From positions 1 to 41,639 of the forward strand of contig JAQBPY010000032.1 of NCBI GenBank assembly GCA_028287285.1: DNA of 41,639 nt. Reading direction: 5' to 3'. Source of the stretch: Gemmatimonadota bacterium (GTDB taxonomy: Bacteria > Gemmatimonadota > Gemmatimonadetes > Gemmatimonadales > Gemmatimonadaceae). The translations under genes were made by a program, and so were the position numbers. The notes below the pieces were generated by a model that saw only the letters and a program-made list of their open reading frames with translations, had not been told where the DNA came from and did no database searches. Shown here in pieces: positions 24,187 through 31,645 of the stretch (position 1 is its first letter; each line of letters starts with the position of its first letter).

Positions 24187-27100
24187 ATGCAGAAAATCCG
24201 AACGCTATTCGGCTTCGCGGCCGTTCTTGCGCTCCTCGCCATTCCCGCGTCGGCGGTGCACGCACAGGGCGTGACCACCGGCGCCATTACCGGCACCGTG
24301 ACCGATGCCACCGGAGCCGTTATCGAAGCGGCGCAGGTTCAGGTGCGCAACACGACGACCGGATACAACGTCGGCACCACCACGCGCTCGTCGGGCCTCT
24401 TCATCATTCAGGGTATCGAGCCGAACTCGAACTACCGCATCACGGTGCGCCGCATCGGCTACGCGCCGATGACGCGCGACGGCATCACGATCTCCCTCGG
24501 CCAGACCCGCCGAGAGGATTTCAAGCTCATTCGTGAAGTGCAGCAGCTTGGCGAAGTGTCGGTGACCGCGTCCACCACGGATGCCGTGATCAACACCTCC
24601 AAGTCCGGCACGAGTACGACGCTGTCGGATTCGGCGCTGCATCGCCTGCCCACGCTGAACCGCAACTTTTCCGATTTCGTGCAGCTCGTTCCACAGGTCT
24701 CCACGACCACGGGCTTTTTGTCCGGCGGCGGCGTGAACCTTCGCCAGAACAGCATCCAGATCGACGGCGCGCAGTCGAGCGACGTTTTCGGGCTTGGCAC
24801 CACGGGCCAGCCGGGCTCCTCGGCGAATGCGAAGTCGATTCCGCTGGACGCCGTGAAGGAATACCAGGTGCTGCTGTCGCCATTCGATGTGCGGCAGGGA
24901 AGCTTTGGCGGCTTGCTCATCAACGCCGTGACCAAGAGCGGCACGAATGATTTCCATGGTGAGATCGGCAGCGACTTCCGCAACCAGAACTTCACGCGGA
25001 CGTCAACGATCAACACGAACTTCAACCAGAAGCACTATCGCGCATCAGTTGGTGGGCCAATCATCAAGGACAAACTGTTCTTCTTTGGCGCCGGCGAAAT
25101 CCAGCAGCGCCAGTTGCCCGCCACGGGCTCGTTCATTGGCGCGCCGGACCAGTATGTGTCGCAGCAGTCCGTCGATTCCGTGAACAAGCTGCTGTCCGGC
25201 TACGGTCTTGCGAGTGCCGGCACGGGAGAGCAGATCACCAAGCAGAACCCAAACAAGAACGCGTTCCTCCGGTTCGATGCGTACCTGCCGATGAACACAC
25301 GGCTCGTCGTGCGCGACAACTATGCGTCGGCTGACAATACGGTGTTCTCGCGCGGGTTTGCGACGGTCGCGAACCCGAACTTCAACCTGACGTCCAACCG
25401 TTACGAGTTGAGCAACAAGTCCAACAGCGCGGTTGCCGAGCTGCTCACGAACTTCTCGAGCGGCATGTACAACGAGTTCCTGGCCAACTACGCAACGATC
25501 AAGGACTTTCGCACGGTGCCGGTGCAGTTCCCGCAGATCACCGTTCGCGGCGTGACACGCACGGACAACGCGACCACCAAGACCAATTTCCTTGCCGGTA
25601 CGGAATCATCGTCGCAGGGCAACACGCTCGACCAGCGTACGGTGGAGCTCACGGACAACCTGACGATCCCGCACGGGTCGCACGCGTTCACGATTGGTGG
25701 AAAGGCGCTGTACTACCGCTCCATCAACCTGTTCGCCGCCAACTCGCTCGGCTCCTGGACGTTCAGCAGCCTCGACTCGCTGTCCAAGGGACTGGCCTCC
25801 AACTATGTCGTGAGCGCGCCGGCCCCGACAGATCCTGAAAAGGGCCTGGCAACGATCAATGCCGTGACGTATGCGGCATACATTGAAGACGCGTGGCAGG
25901 TGACACCGGTGCTTTCGCTGAACTTCGGCGTTCGCATCGACAAGCCGGTGTTCTCCGACACGCCGCCGCTCAACGCCTCGGTGCTCACGGAGTACAACCG
26001 TGAGACGAGCAGCGTGCCGCACGAGCCGCAGATCTCGCCGCGCTTCGGCTTCAACTGGGACGTGACGGGCAACCAGAAGAACCAGCTCCGCGGTGGTGTT
26101 GGCTCCTTTACGGGACCAGCGCCGTTCGTGTACCTCTCCAACGCGTACGGCAACTCAGGGCTGAGTGGCTTTGCCGCGCTGACCTGCACGGGTGTCACGA
26201 CGGGTACGACGTCGCTGGCCGTTCCGGCGTTCAACGCCGCGAACATTGCCGCGCCGCCCACGTCCTGTGCCCCCTTTGGTGCTAAGACGGGCGCGACGCT
26301 GGCTCTTGGCTCCGCAGTGAACACGATCGACCCGAACTTCAAGAGCCCGAAGTACCTGAAGGCGACGCTGGGTTACGACCACCGCTTTGCGAATGGTCTC
26401 GTGAGCACGGTAGAAGGCCTGTACTCGCGGTCGCAGAACAACGCGTTCTACCGTAATCTCGCCCTCGCTGGCCCGCAGGGCGTGGACGTCCACGGTCGCG
26501 TACTCTATGGCACACTCACGGCAACCGGCGGCACGGCGGCGGTCAAGGGCAGCCGTCAGGCGGTGCTCGACCTCACCAACTCATCGGGCGACTACACGTA
26601 CAGCGTCACCGGCCAGCTCCAGAAGTCGTTCTCGGACAACTTCGAGGGATCGCTCGCCTATACGCACCAGGTGTCGAAGGACGTGGTGTCCGTCACGAGC
26701 AGCACGGCAGGGTCGAACTACCGGTACCAGCGTGACGTGAGCGGCAATCTCGACGACATGAGCCTTGGCCGCTCCAAGTACGACCAGCCGCACCGCATCA
26801 TCGCGACCGGCACGTACCGCTTCAAGTCGTTCACGGATGTATCGTTCATCTACACCGGCGGTTCGGGCGCACCGTATGACTACGTCTACGGAATCGTCAG
26901 CGGCACCGGTGCCGGCGACGCGAACGCCGACGGCCAGACGCAGAACGACCTGGTGTACATCCCAAAGACCGGCACGGACCAGAACGAGATCCTGTTCACG
27001 GGCTTCAACGGCACCGCGGCGCAGCAGGCAACGGCAGCGAACATGGCGCAGTCGTTCGAGAACTTCATCAAGAACACGCCCTGCCTGAATGAAGCACGCG

Positions 27101-27483
27101 GCACGATCATGACGCGGAACGCCTGCCGCAATCCCTGGGTGAACGAAGTGGACGTGGCCGTTGGCCAGTCGCTGGGCAAGATTGCAGGCAAGCAGTTCGA
27201 GAACCTGCAGCTGCGCCTCGACGTGATCAACTTTGGCAACCTGCTGAACAAGAACTGGGGCAAGCAGCAGTTCTCGGATCAGGGTGCGACGTGCGGCCAG
27301 ATCTGCAGTGCGACGATCCTGCTGACGCAGAGCGGCAACTTGCTGCCGACGGGCACGCCGGCGGGTGGCAACAGCAACCTGGCGCGTGGCATCTATACTT
27401 TCGATCCGTTATTTTCGGCGTACAACTCGAACAACATCAGTTCGCTGTACACGATTCAGGCATCGATCCGGTACAGCTTCTAA
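24187..27483 (+). CDS. TonB-dependent receptor, Oar-like with carboxypeptidase-regulatory domain
   Basis: The 1098-residue outer-membrane protein starts with a signal peptide (about 1-27, ending in AVHAQG). A beta-sandwich CarboxypepD_reg-like domain (TGAITGTVTDATGAVIEAAQVQV, broken by short turns) follows at about 29-115. After that comes a plug (LPTLNRNFSDFVQLVPQV, then GVNLRQNSIQIDGAQSSD) and a barrel rich in alternating aromatic strands. The last residue is Phe after IRYS, as needed for insertion by BamA. These are the hallmarks of Oar-type receptors, often numerous in this sort of organism. The ligand is unknown. A strong terminator follows. Confidence 0.9.
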   Translation: MQKIRTLFGFAAVLALLAIPASAVHAQGVTTGAITGTVTDATGAVIEAAQVQVRNTTTGYNVGTTTRSSGLFIIQGIEPNSNYRITVRRIGYAPMTRDGITISLGQTRREDFKLIREVQQLGEVSVTASTTDAVINTSKSGTSTTLSDSALHRLPTLNRNFSDFVQLVPQVSTTTGFLSGGGVNLRQNSIQIDGAQSSDVFGLGTTGQPGSSANAKSIPLDAVKEYQVLLSPFDVRQGSFGGLLINAVTKSGTNDFHGEIGSDFRNQNFTRTSTINTNFNQKHYRASVGGPIIKDKLFFFGAGEIQQRQLPATGSFIGAPDQYVSQQSVDSVNKLLSGYGLASAGTGEQITKQNPNKNAFLRFDAYLPMNTRLVVRDNYASADNTVFSRGFATVANPNFNLTSNRYELSNKSNSAVAELLTNFSSGMYNEFLANYATIKDFRTVPVQFPQITVRGVTRTDNATTKTNFLAGTESSSQGNTLDQRTVELTDNLTIPHGSHAFTIGGKALYYRSINLFAANSLGSWTFSSLDSLSKGLASNYVVSAPAPTDPEKGLATINAVTYAAYIEDAWQVTPVLSLNFGVRIDKPVFSDTPPLNASVLTEYNRETSSVPHEPQISPRFGFNWDVTGNQKNQLRGGVGSFTGPAPFVYLSNAYGNSGLSGFAALTCTGVTTGTTSLAVPAFNAANIAAPPTSCAPFGAKTGATLALGSAVNTIDPNFKSPKYLKATLGYDHRFANGLVSTVEGLYSRSQNNAFYRNLALAGPQGVDVHGRVLYGTLTATGGTAAVKGSRQAVLDLTNSSGDYTYSVTGQLQKSFSDNFEGSLAYTHQVSKDVVSVTSSTAGSNYRYQRDVSGNLDDMSLGRSKYDQPHRIIATGTYRFKSFTDVSFIYTGGSGAPYDYVYGIVSGTGAGDANADGQTQNDLVYIPKTGTDQNEILFTGFNGTAAQQATAANMAQSFENFIKNTPCLNEARGTIMTRNACRNPWVNEVDVAVGQSLGKIAGKQFENLQLRLDVINFGNLLNKNWGKQQFSDQGATCGQICSATILLTQSGNLLPTGTPAGGNSNLARGIYTFDPLFSAYNSNNISSLYTIQASIRYSF

Positions 27484-27504
27484 GAACCGGCGTTGCAAAC
27501 GAAC

Positions 27505-27540
27505 GGCCCCCGCAGCATTGCTGCGGGGGCCTGTTTTGCG
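27505..27540 (+). terminator. intrinsic terminator after the TonB receptor (copy 1)
   Basis: A 12-bp perfect stem (GGCCCCCGCAGC at 27505-27516, ATT loop, GCTGCGGGGGCC at 27520-27531) is followed by TGTTTTGCGTTT. A near-identical copy is found at 28964-29002. Confidence 0.85.
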
Positions 27541-27595
27541 TTTATGGAGGAGGTCGTGGTGGCTCGCGCTGCCACACGCTGTTCCCAGATAGCAT

Positions 27596-27950
27596 TTGTT
27601 TCGCGGGCAACGATTTACGACGTGCCGCAGTTCCGCTCCAGGGAAAGAAGCTGTCGATCCGCCGGCTGCTAACGCACACGTCGGGCATCCACGACTATAC
27701 CTCGTCGGCATGGTGATCGAGAAGGCGTCGGAACAGAAATACGCGGACTATCTCGCCGCGCAGTTCTTCAAGCCCCTTGGCCTGCGGCAGATGTCGTACT
27801 GTCCATCGAGAACTGCTGATCCCGCATTTGCGCTCGGGTACAGCAAGGTTACGGCTTCGGCCTCGTGCCAGCGTCGTGGTCTTCACGAACTACGATGGCA
27901 AATCGTCCCAGCGGCTAGTGCAGAATCTCCTGTTTGGTGGTGCTCGACGT
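27596..27950 (+). pseudogene. decayed beta-lactamase-family serine hydrolase
   Basis: Three family blocks survive in three different frames. The first is GKKLSIRRLLTHTSGIHDYT (frame of 27291). The second is LVGMVIEKASEQKYADYLAA followed by QFFKPLGLRQMSYC (frame of 27596). The third is SVVVFTNYDGKSSQRLVQNL (frame of 27777). In intact class C beta-lactamase-like proteins about 90 residues separate the first two blocks; here they are nearly adjacent. The gene therefore suffered at least two internal deletions with frame changes. The catalytic SxxK part lies upstream of the first block and is missing. No product is expected. Confidence 0.7.
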
Positions 27951-27993
27951 GTATTCGCATACCACGGACGTCTCTTCCAGTATGGTGATGTCA

Positions 27994-28030
27994 CGATAGA
28001 TTACGATATCGTTGTACGATATCTCTATCG
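27994..28030. promoter_or_regulatory. candidate operator of the AbrB-PIN module
   Basis: A perfect 10-bp palindrome ACGATATCGT (28003-28012) overlaps two direct copies of TACGATATC (28002-28010 and 28015-28023). All sit inside a wider dyad, CGATAG (27994-27999) and CTATCG (28025-28030). The region is upstream of the antitoxin gene. Antitoxins of this class usually repress their own promoter at such sites. Confidence 0.45.
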
Positions 28031-28041
28031 ATGGAGTATCT

Positions 28042-28248
28042 GTGGACGTGGTCACGATTTCCCCAAAATTCCAGGTCGTCATTCCCCGGGACATCCGGGA
28101 ACGCCTCGGCCTCGAGCCCGGACAGAAGGTGCAGGCACTCGCCTACGAGAACCGTATCGAATTCATCCCCGTTCGTGCGCTGAAAAGCATGCGTGGTTTT
28201 CTGCAGGGGATCGATACGTCCGTGCGCCGAGACCGCGATCGCGTATGA
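28042..28248 (+). CDS. AbrB/MazE-type (SpoVT-AbrB) antitoxin
   Basis: The 68-residue protein starts at the GTG at 28042, with GGAG 5 nt upstream. The fold signature is VVTISPKFQVVIPRDIRERL followed by GLEPGQKVQALAY, which is the AbrB swapped-hairpin DNA-binding domain. The C-terminal tail (ALKSMRGFLQGIDTSVRRDR) is the part that normally blocks a PIN toxin. It overlaps the next gene by ATGA. Confidence 0.8.
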   Translation: MDVVTISPKFQVVIPRDIRERLGLEPGQKVQALAYENRIEFIPVRALKSMRGFLQGIDTSVRRDRDRV

Positions 28249-28658
28249 TTGCCCCGGCGAAGCGCTCCGGTCCCAACGTCGTCGACTCCTCGGCGTGGCT
28301 CGAGTATTTCGCCGATGGCGCCGGTGCATCGCACTTTGCCGCCCCGATCGAAACGGTAGGACGTTTGATCGTCCCCGCCATCTGCCTACTGGAGGTATTC
28401 AAGGTCGTCCTGCGACAGCGCGGGGAGAGTGATGCGCTCCAGGCGGCGGCCCTGATGCAACAAGGGACGGTGATCGATCTTGATGCCACGCTGGCCCTCG
28501 CGGCCGCCACGCTTGGCGCGGCGCACAAGCTGCCGTTGGCCGATAGTATCGTCTACGCCACCGCGAGGCGTGTCGGCGGCGTAGTCTGGACGCAGGATGC
28601 TGATTTCGACGGCTTGCCCGAGGTCGCGTATTTTCCGAAATCCCCACGCTCATCGTGA
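28245..28658 (+). CDS. PIN-domain toxin (VapC-like ribonuclease)
   Basis: The 137-residue protein begins with the ATGA overlap. The acidic metal-binding residues of the PIN fold are present: D14 (NVVDSSAWLEYF), E50 (ICLLEVFKVVL), D100 (LPLADSIVYATARR) and D118/D120 (WTQDADFDGL). VapC toxins cleave tRNA or rRNA and are neutralised by the partner encoded just before. The pair sits between decayed genes, in keeping with a selfish or addictive module. Confidence 0.87.
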   Translation: MIAPAKRSGPNVVDSSAWLEYFADGAGASHFAAPIETVGRLIVPAICLLEVFKVVLRQRGESDALQAAALMQQGTVIDLDATLALAAATLGAAHKLPLADSIVYATARRVGGVVWTQDADFDGLPEVAYFPKSPRSS

Positions 28659-28671
28659 TCGCGGGGCGTTG

Positions 28672-28905
28672 CTAACGTGGCGCCAGTGCACGCTGGCGAA
28701 TGCGAAGGACGCCGCCAGCGCTACGTGATCGTCCGTCTCGGTCGCTCAGTGTAGCGGCGGCTGGCCTCCGACGCCCATTGTCCAGCATGCCCGCCGCTGT
28801 CATGGTAATGAACACACTTACACCGTGGATAAAACGATCGCGGATAGCATGGCCCCCGCCGTGATGATGAGCCCCACGCGCTTCGCGTGATCCGTGAGAG
28901 ACATA
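28672..28905 (-). pseudogene. possible C-terminal remnant of an ADOP/FtsX-like permease
   Basis: On the minus strand, short hydrophobic and tail-like stretches resemble the end of FtsX-type permeases of the acidobacterial-duplicated-orphan-permease kind. KRVGLIITAGAMLSAIVL in one frame is followed in another by DRFIHGVSVFITMTAAGML. A third frame gives ATETDDHVALAAS, like the usual RRATxxDPxxAL tail. Frame jumps are needed between all three, so this is at best a decayed gene. Confidence 0.3.
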
Positions 28906-28963
28906 CCATCGTCCGGGGAGGATTGCGTAGACATAGGTGATACTTACGCAGGTAGGAGGACCA

Positions 28964-29002
28964 GGTCCCCGCAGCAGTGCTGCGGGGGCCTGTTTTGCGT
29001 TT
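28964..29002 (+). terminator. intrinsic terminator-like repeat (copy 2)
   Basis: A 12-bp stem with one G-T pair (28964-28975 with 28979-28990) is followed by TGTTTTGCGTTT. Stem, loop and tail are almost identical to the terminator behind the TonB receptor. No plus-strand gene ends just before it, so it may be the remains of a lost receptor gene. Confidence 0.65.
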
Positions 29003-29234
29003 GTCATCGTCGCGCTGAAATGATGACGGGGTGCGCTGGAACGATGACGCTTTCGCCATGCGCGGAGGCGAGACTACCTGCGTGGTTCAGCGGGACCAGC
29101 CGTAGCGTGAGCGGAGAACGCTGACTGGGGCAGTACAGAGCGAATCGAGCGAAGGAACGACGCGCCACACACCGGATGGCCAACCAGCAAGTGCCTGGAC
29201 CGGCGGCCGGTGTCCTTCATCGAGGACCTGCATC

Positions 29235-29441
29235 ATGAGCGAAGCGGTGACCGGCGCGGACTTTGGCGCCATGACGGACCAGGAATCGAGCGCCACATAC
29301 GGGGGAGATGGCCCGTTCTCGAACGCAGCGGGCTGGTTTGTGGGCTACGCCTACACGTGCACAATGCAGGCTATCGCCATCAACGCGAACGCCAGCCGCG
29401 GACAGGCCTCGATGTACATCGAAGGCTACGGCTGGTTCTAG
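29235..29441 (+). CDS. putative double-glycine bacteriocin-like precursor A
   Basis: The 68-residue peptide starts at the ATG at 29235. Residues 1-24 form a polar leader ending in a Gly-Gly pair (TDQESSATYGG), the C39-peptidase cleavage site. The core, residues 25-68, is Gly/Ala/aromatic-rich with one Cys (AGWFVGYAYTC) and ends in EGYGWF. The leader's hydrophobic -4/-7/-12 positions are less classic than in peptide B. I do not recognise the core. A matching exporter with an intact C39 peptidase is encoded 2.2 kb downstream on the same strand. Confidence 0.65.
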   Translation: MSEAVTGADFGAMTDQESSATYGGDGPFSNAAGWFVGYAYTCTMQAIAINANASRGQASMYIEGYGWF

Positions 29442-29478
29442 TCCAGACAGCCTCAATCATTCAACCGGAGAGTACATC

Positions 29479-29658
29479 ATGACCGACAATCCCGAATTTG
29501 CAGTACTGAGCGACGAAGACAGCGCCGCCATCGAAGGCGGCTTTGGTATTCCGTGGATGATCGTCATCGGAGCGATCAGTTCGGCGATCTCCGAATGCAT
29601 CAAGTATTCGGCGGACTTCGTTCAGGGTGTTCGTCAAGGCGCAGAAGACGCCAGGTGA
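29479..29658 (+). CDS. putative double-glycine bacteriocin-like precursor B
   Basis: The 59-residue peptide starts at the ATG at 29479, with GGAG 8 nt before it. The leader (EFAVLSDEDSAAIEGG) is a textbook double-glycine leader: acidic, with L10 and I18 spaced as in class II bacteriocins, and cleavage predicted after G21. The core, residues 22-59, is an amphipathic helix former (FGIPWMIVIGAISSAISECI) with a single Cys. It lies 37 nt after peptide A, so the two may work as a two-peptide bacteriocin or signal pair. Target and modification are unknown. Confidence 0.72.
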   Translation: MTDNPEFAVLSDEDSAAIEGGFGIPWMIVIGAISSAISECIKYSADFVQGVRQGAEDAR

Positions 29659-29670
29659 CCTGCAGCATCT

Positions 29671-29703
29671 GCGGTGGCGGCATCGATCCGATGCCGCCAC
29701 CGC
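29671..29703 (+). promoter_or_regulatory. perfect 15-bp hairpin between precursors and machinery
   Basis: Arms at 29671-29685 and 29689-29703 are fully complementary with a 3-nt loop (ATC). No T run follows, so it is unlikely to be a full terminator. Such a hairpin can stabilise the upstream mRNA or reduce read-through, keeping precursors in excess over transport genes. Confidence 0.65.
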
Positions 29704-29728
29704 CGTCCATCTCATGGAGCTGACTGTG

Positions 29729-30463
29729 ATGAACAGAAGGACAGGTGTCGTGACCGCGATATTCATGGCATTGATCGCCTCGGGAGTGCTTTCGGTCGTG
29801 GTGCTCGCCTGGATCTTCATGCCCCCGGCCTATGGTCTGGCGTACGAGGTCCTGTTCATTAGCATCGCGGCCTTCTTCTGGGCTGGCCAACAGGGCGCGG
29901 TATTCCTGAATGCACCGCTCCGTTTACGAGCATGCACGAACATCACCCTCACCGCGGGTCTCGTCTTCGCCGGATGCAGCATGGCAGAACACTACTGGAT
30001 CCCGAGACAGAACTTCGCCCTTGTCGGCCACGCCGCATCATCACCATGGGGAATATCGTCCTTGCTTCTTTCAATCAGTCTTGGCGCGCCACTCGCTGAG
30101 GAAGCCGTCTTCAGGGGGATGCTGCTGCGCGAGCTGCGTCGCTCCTTGAGCGACCGGGCGAGCATATGTCTCAGCGCAGCAGCATTTACCGCGCTTCACC
30201 TCGATCCAACACGCGCACCGGAGCAGTTCGTCGCCGGAGTGCTGCTGGCTGTTGTAGTCATCAGGACGGGTCGACTATGGCTTGCAGTAGCCATGCACAG
30301 TGCAATGAACCTGGGTGGACTCCTCGAGAGCGGTGTGCTGAGGATCACGCCGTATGGCGCGATGATTCCAGCTGTTGGTGCAACAGTCGCGATTGCCGCA
30401 GGAATCACGCTCTGGCGGGTGCTCCGCTCCACTGATTGGAGTATACCATCCACACCCATGTAA
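29729..30463 (+). CDS. CPBP-family intramembrane metalloprotease (CAAX protease/bacteriocin-processing)
   Basis: The 244-residue membrane protein has the three CPBP motifs intact: EE124-125 with R129 (AEEAVFRG), H157 (FTALHLDP) and H190/N194 (MHSAMNLGG). Start choice: ATG at 29729 with GGAG 9 nt upstream; an in-frame ATG at 29714 is possible. CPBP proteins encoded next to bacteriocin genes often give self-immunity or aid processing (PlnI/Abi class). Its place right after the two precursors fits immunity best, but that is an inference. Confidence 0.85.
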   Translation: MNRRTGVVTAIFMALIASGVLSVVVLAWIFMPPAYGLAYEVLFISIAAFFWAGQQGAVFLNAPLRLRACTNITLTAGLVFAGCSMAEHYWIPRQNFALVGHAASSPWGISSLLLSISLGAPLAEEAVFRGMLLRELRRSLSDRASICLSAAAFTALHLDPTRAPEQFVAGVLLAVVVIRTGRLWLAVAMHSAMNLGGLLESGVLRITPYGAMIPAVGATVAIAAGITLWRVLRSTDWSIPSTPM

Positions 30464-30472
30464 CCCAAAAAA

Positions 30473-31645
30473 ATGCCATCCCTCCCTCCCGTCGGCATTT
30501 CCGCCATTGGTGTTGACGACTCGATCGAAGCACTATTTACCGAGCATGGCACCATGTCTCGCGGGGTCTATCTGGCCACGCTGGTTACCACGTGTGTGGC
30601 CATAACCGTCGCGGCGGTGACCAACATCGACCTCACCATCCGTGCGCCGGCCACATTCGCCGCAAATATCGACCGCCAAACGCTGCACGCCGCCTCCGAC
30701 GGCATGGTCGAGCGCATCGCCATTTCCATTGGCAGCAGAGTGCATGCAGGCGACACGCTCGCAATTCTCTCCCCAGAGACGGCCAGACGCGCACTCGACG
30801 CATCAACGAGTGCACTCGCAATGCAGCGTCGCCGCAAAGCCGATCTGCAGATACTTCTCGGGCGAGACGTCGATGGGGCATCGCCTTACGACGTGCTGCA
30901 GCTCGAACAGAGCAGAGCGGCGGCGCGTGCTGCCGACGTCGAATGGCGACAAGGCACGGTGCAAGTCACGCGCGCCGACAAGACGCGTGAACGCCAGGCC
31001 AGACTGATGGAGAAGGGCTTTGCCATTCCCGCCGAGTTGGAAGCGGCGGACTTCGAGCTCGCGCGCGCACGGGAAGATCGTGCGCTGGCGCTCGAGCATC
31101 GCCGCTCGGCATGGGCCGAAGAATTGGCGACCACACGCCAGCACATCACCGACCTGCAACGCGACGTGGCTGCGCGAAGCAGCGAACGCGCCGCGCGATA
31201 CATTACCGCCCCGGTAAGCGGCACCATCGAGGAGATCATGCCGCTCACCGCCGGCAGCCAGGTGCGCACCGGCGACGCCATCGCCACGATCTCGCCGGAC
31301 GGCGCGCTCGTCGCCAACGCACTCGTCTCACCGAGAGACGTGGGGTACCTCCACGCTGGAATGCCGGCGCGGGTCCTGGTAGAAGGATACGACGTCCTCG
31401 AGTGGGGAGCGGCCGACGCCGTCGTCACATTCGTCGCCCACGACTACACGCTGGCTGATGGGCATCCCGTATTCCGCGTTCGTCTCACACCGACGCGCCC
31501 AACGCTCCGACGCGCAAATGGCGCCACCGCGTATCTTGGCAAGGGACTTCACGGGCAAGTCCGCTTCCTCCTTGGCAAAAGGCGCATCGCACACCTGCTG
31601 ACGCGCCGAGCCCGCGAGTGGTTCGATCCGGCCACGGGGCAATGA
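30473..31645 (+). CDS. HlyD-family periplasmic adaptor (bacteriocin secretion)
   Basis: The 390-residue protein has one transmembrane helix at about 31-51 (GVYLATLVTTCVAITVAAV). A lipoyl/barrel-sandwich half (LHAASDGMVERIAISIGSRV) is followed by a long coiled-coil hairpin at about 105-225. The second lipoyl half (YITAPVSGTIEEIMPL) and a beta-barrel domain come last. This matches adaptors of type I secretion that join an ABC exporter to an outer-membrane channel. It ends with an ATGA overlap onto the exporter gene. No TolC gene is in the window. Confidence 0.87.
   Translation: MPSLPPVGISAIGVDDSIEALFTEHGTMSRGVYLATLVTTCVAITVAAVTNIDLTIRAPATFAANIDRQTLHAASDGMVERIAISIGSRVHAGDTLAILSPETARRALDASTSALAMQRRRKADLQILLGRDVDGASPYDVLQLEQSRAAARAADVEWRQGTVQVTRADKTRERQARLMEKGFAIPAELEAADFELARAREDRALALEHRRSAWAEELATTRQHITDLQRDVAARSSERAARYITAPVSGTIEEIMPLTAGSQVRTGDAIATISPDGALVANALVSPRDVGYLHAGMPARVLVEGYDVLEWGAADAVVTFVAHDYTLADGHPVFRVRLTPTRPTLRRANGATAYLGKGLHGQVRFLLGKRRIAHLLTRRAREWFDPATGQ

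Larger units (their letters stand above)
28659..29234. other. 576-bp gap with a permease remnant, terminator copy 2 and repeats
   Basis: Apart from the listed pseudogene and terminator, it holds two imperfect direct repeats, GCGCTGAAATGATGACG (29012-29028) and GCGCTGGAACGATGACG (29033-29049), 21 bp apart. They lie about 200 bp before the first bacteriocin-like precursor and could be a regulator binding site. No clear -10 box for the cassette is visible. Confidence 0.4.

Noticed and set aside
29034..29050. sigma-54 promoter (TGGAACGATGACGC)
   Set aside because: Spacing between GG and GC is one base short and the flanking consensus is poor.
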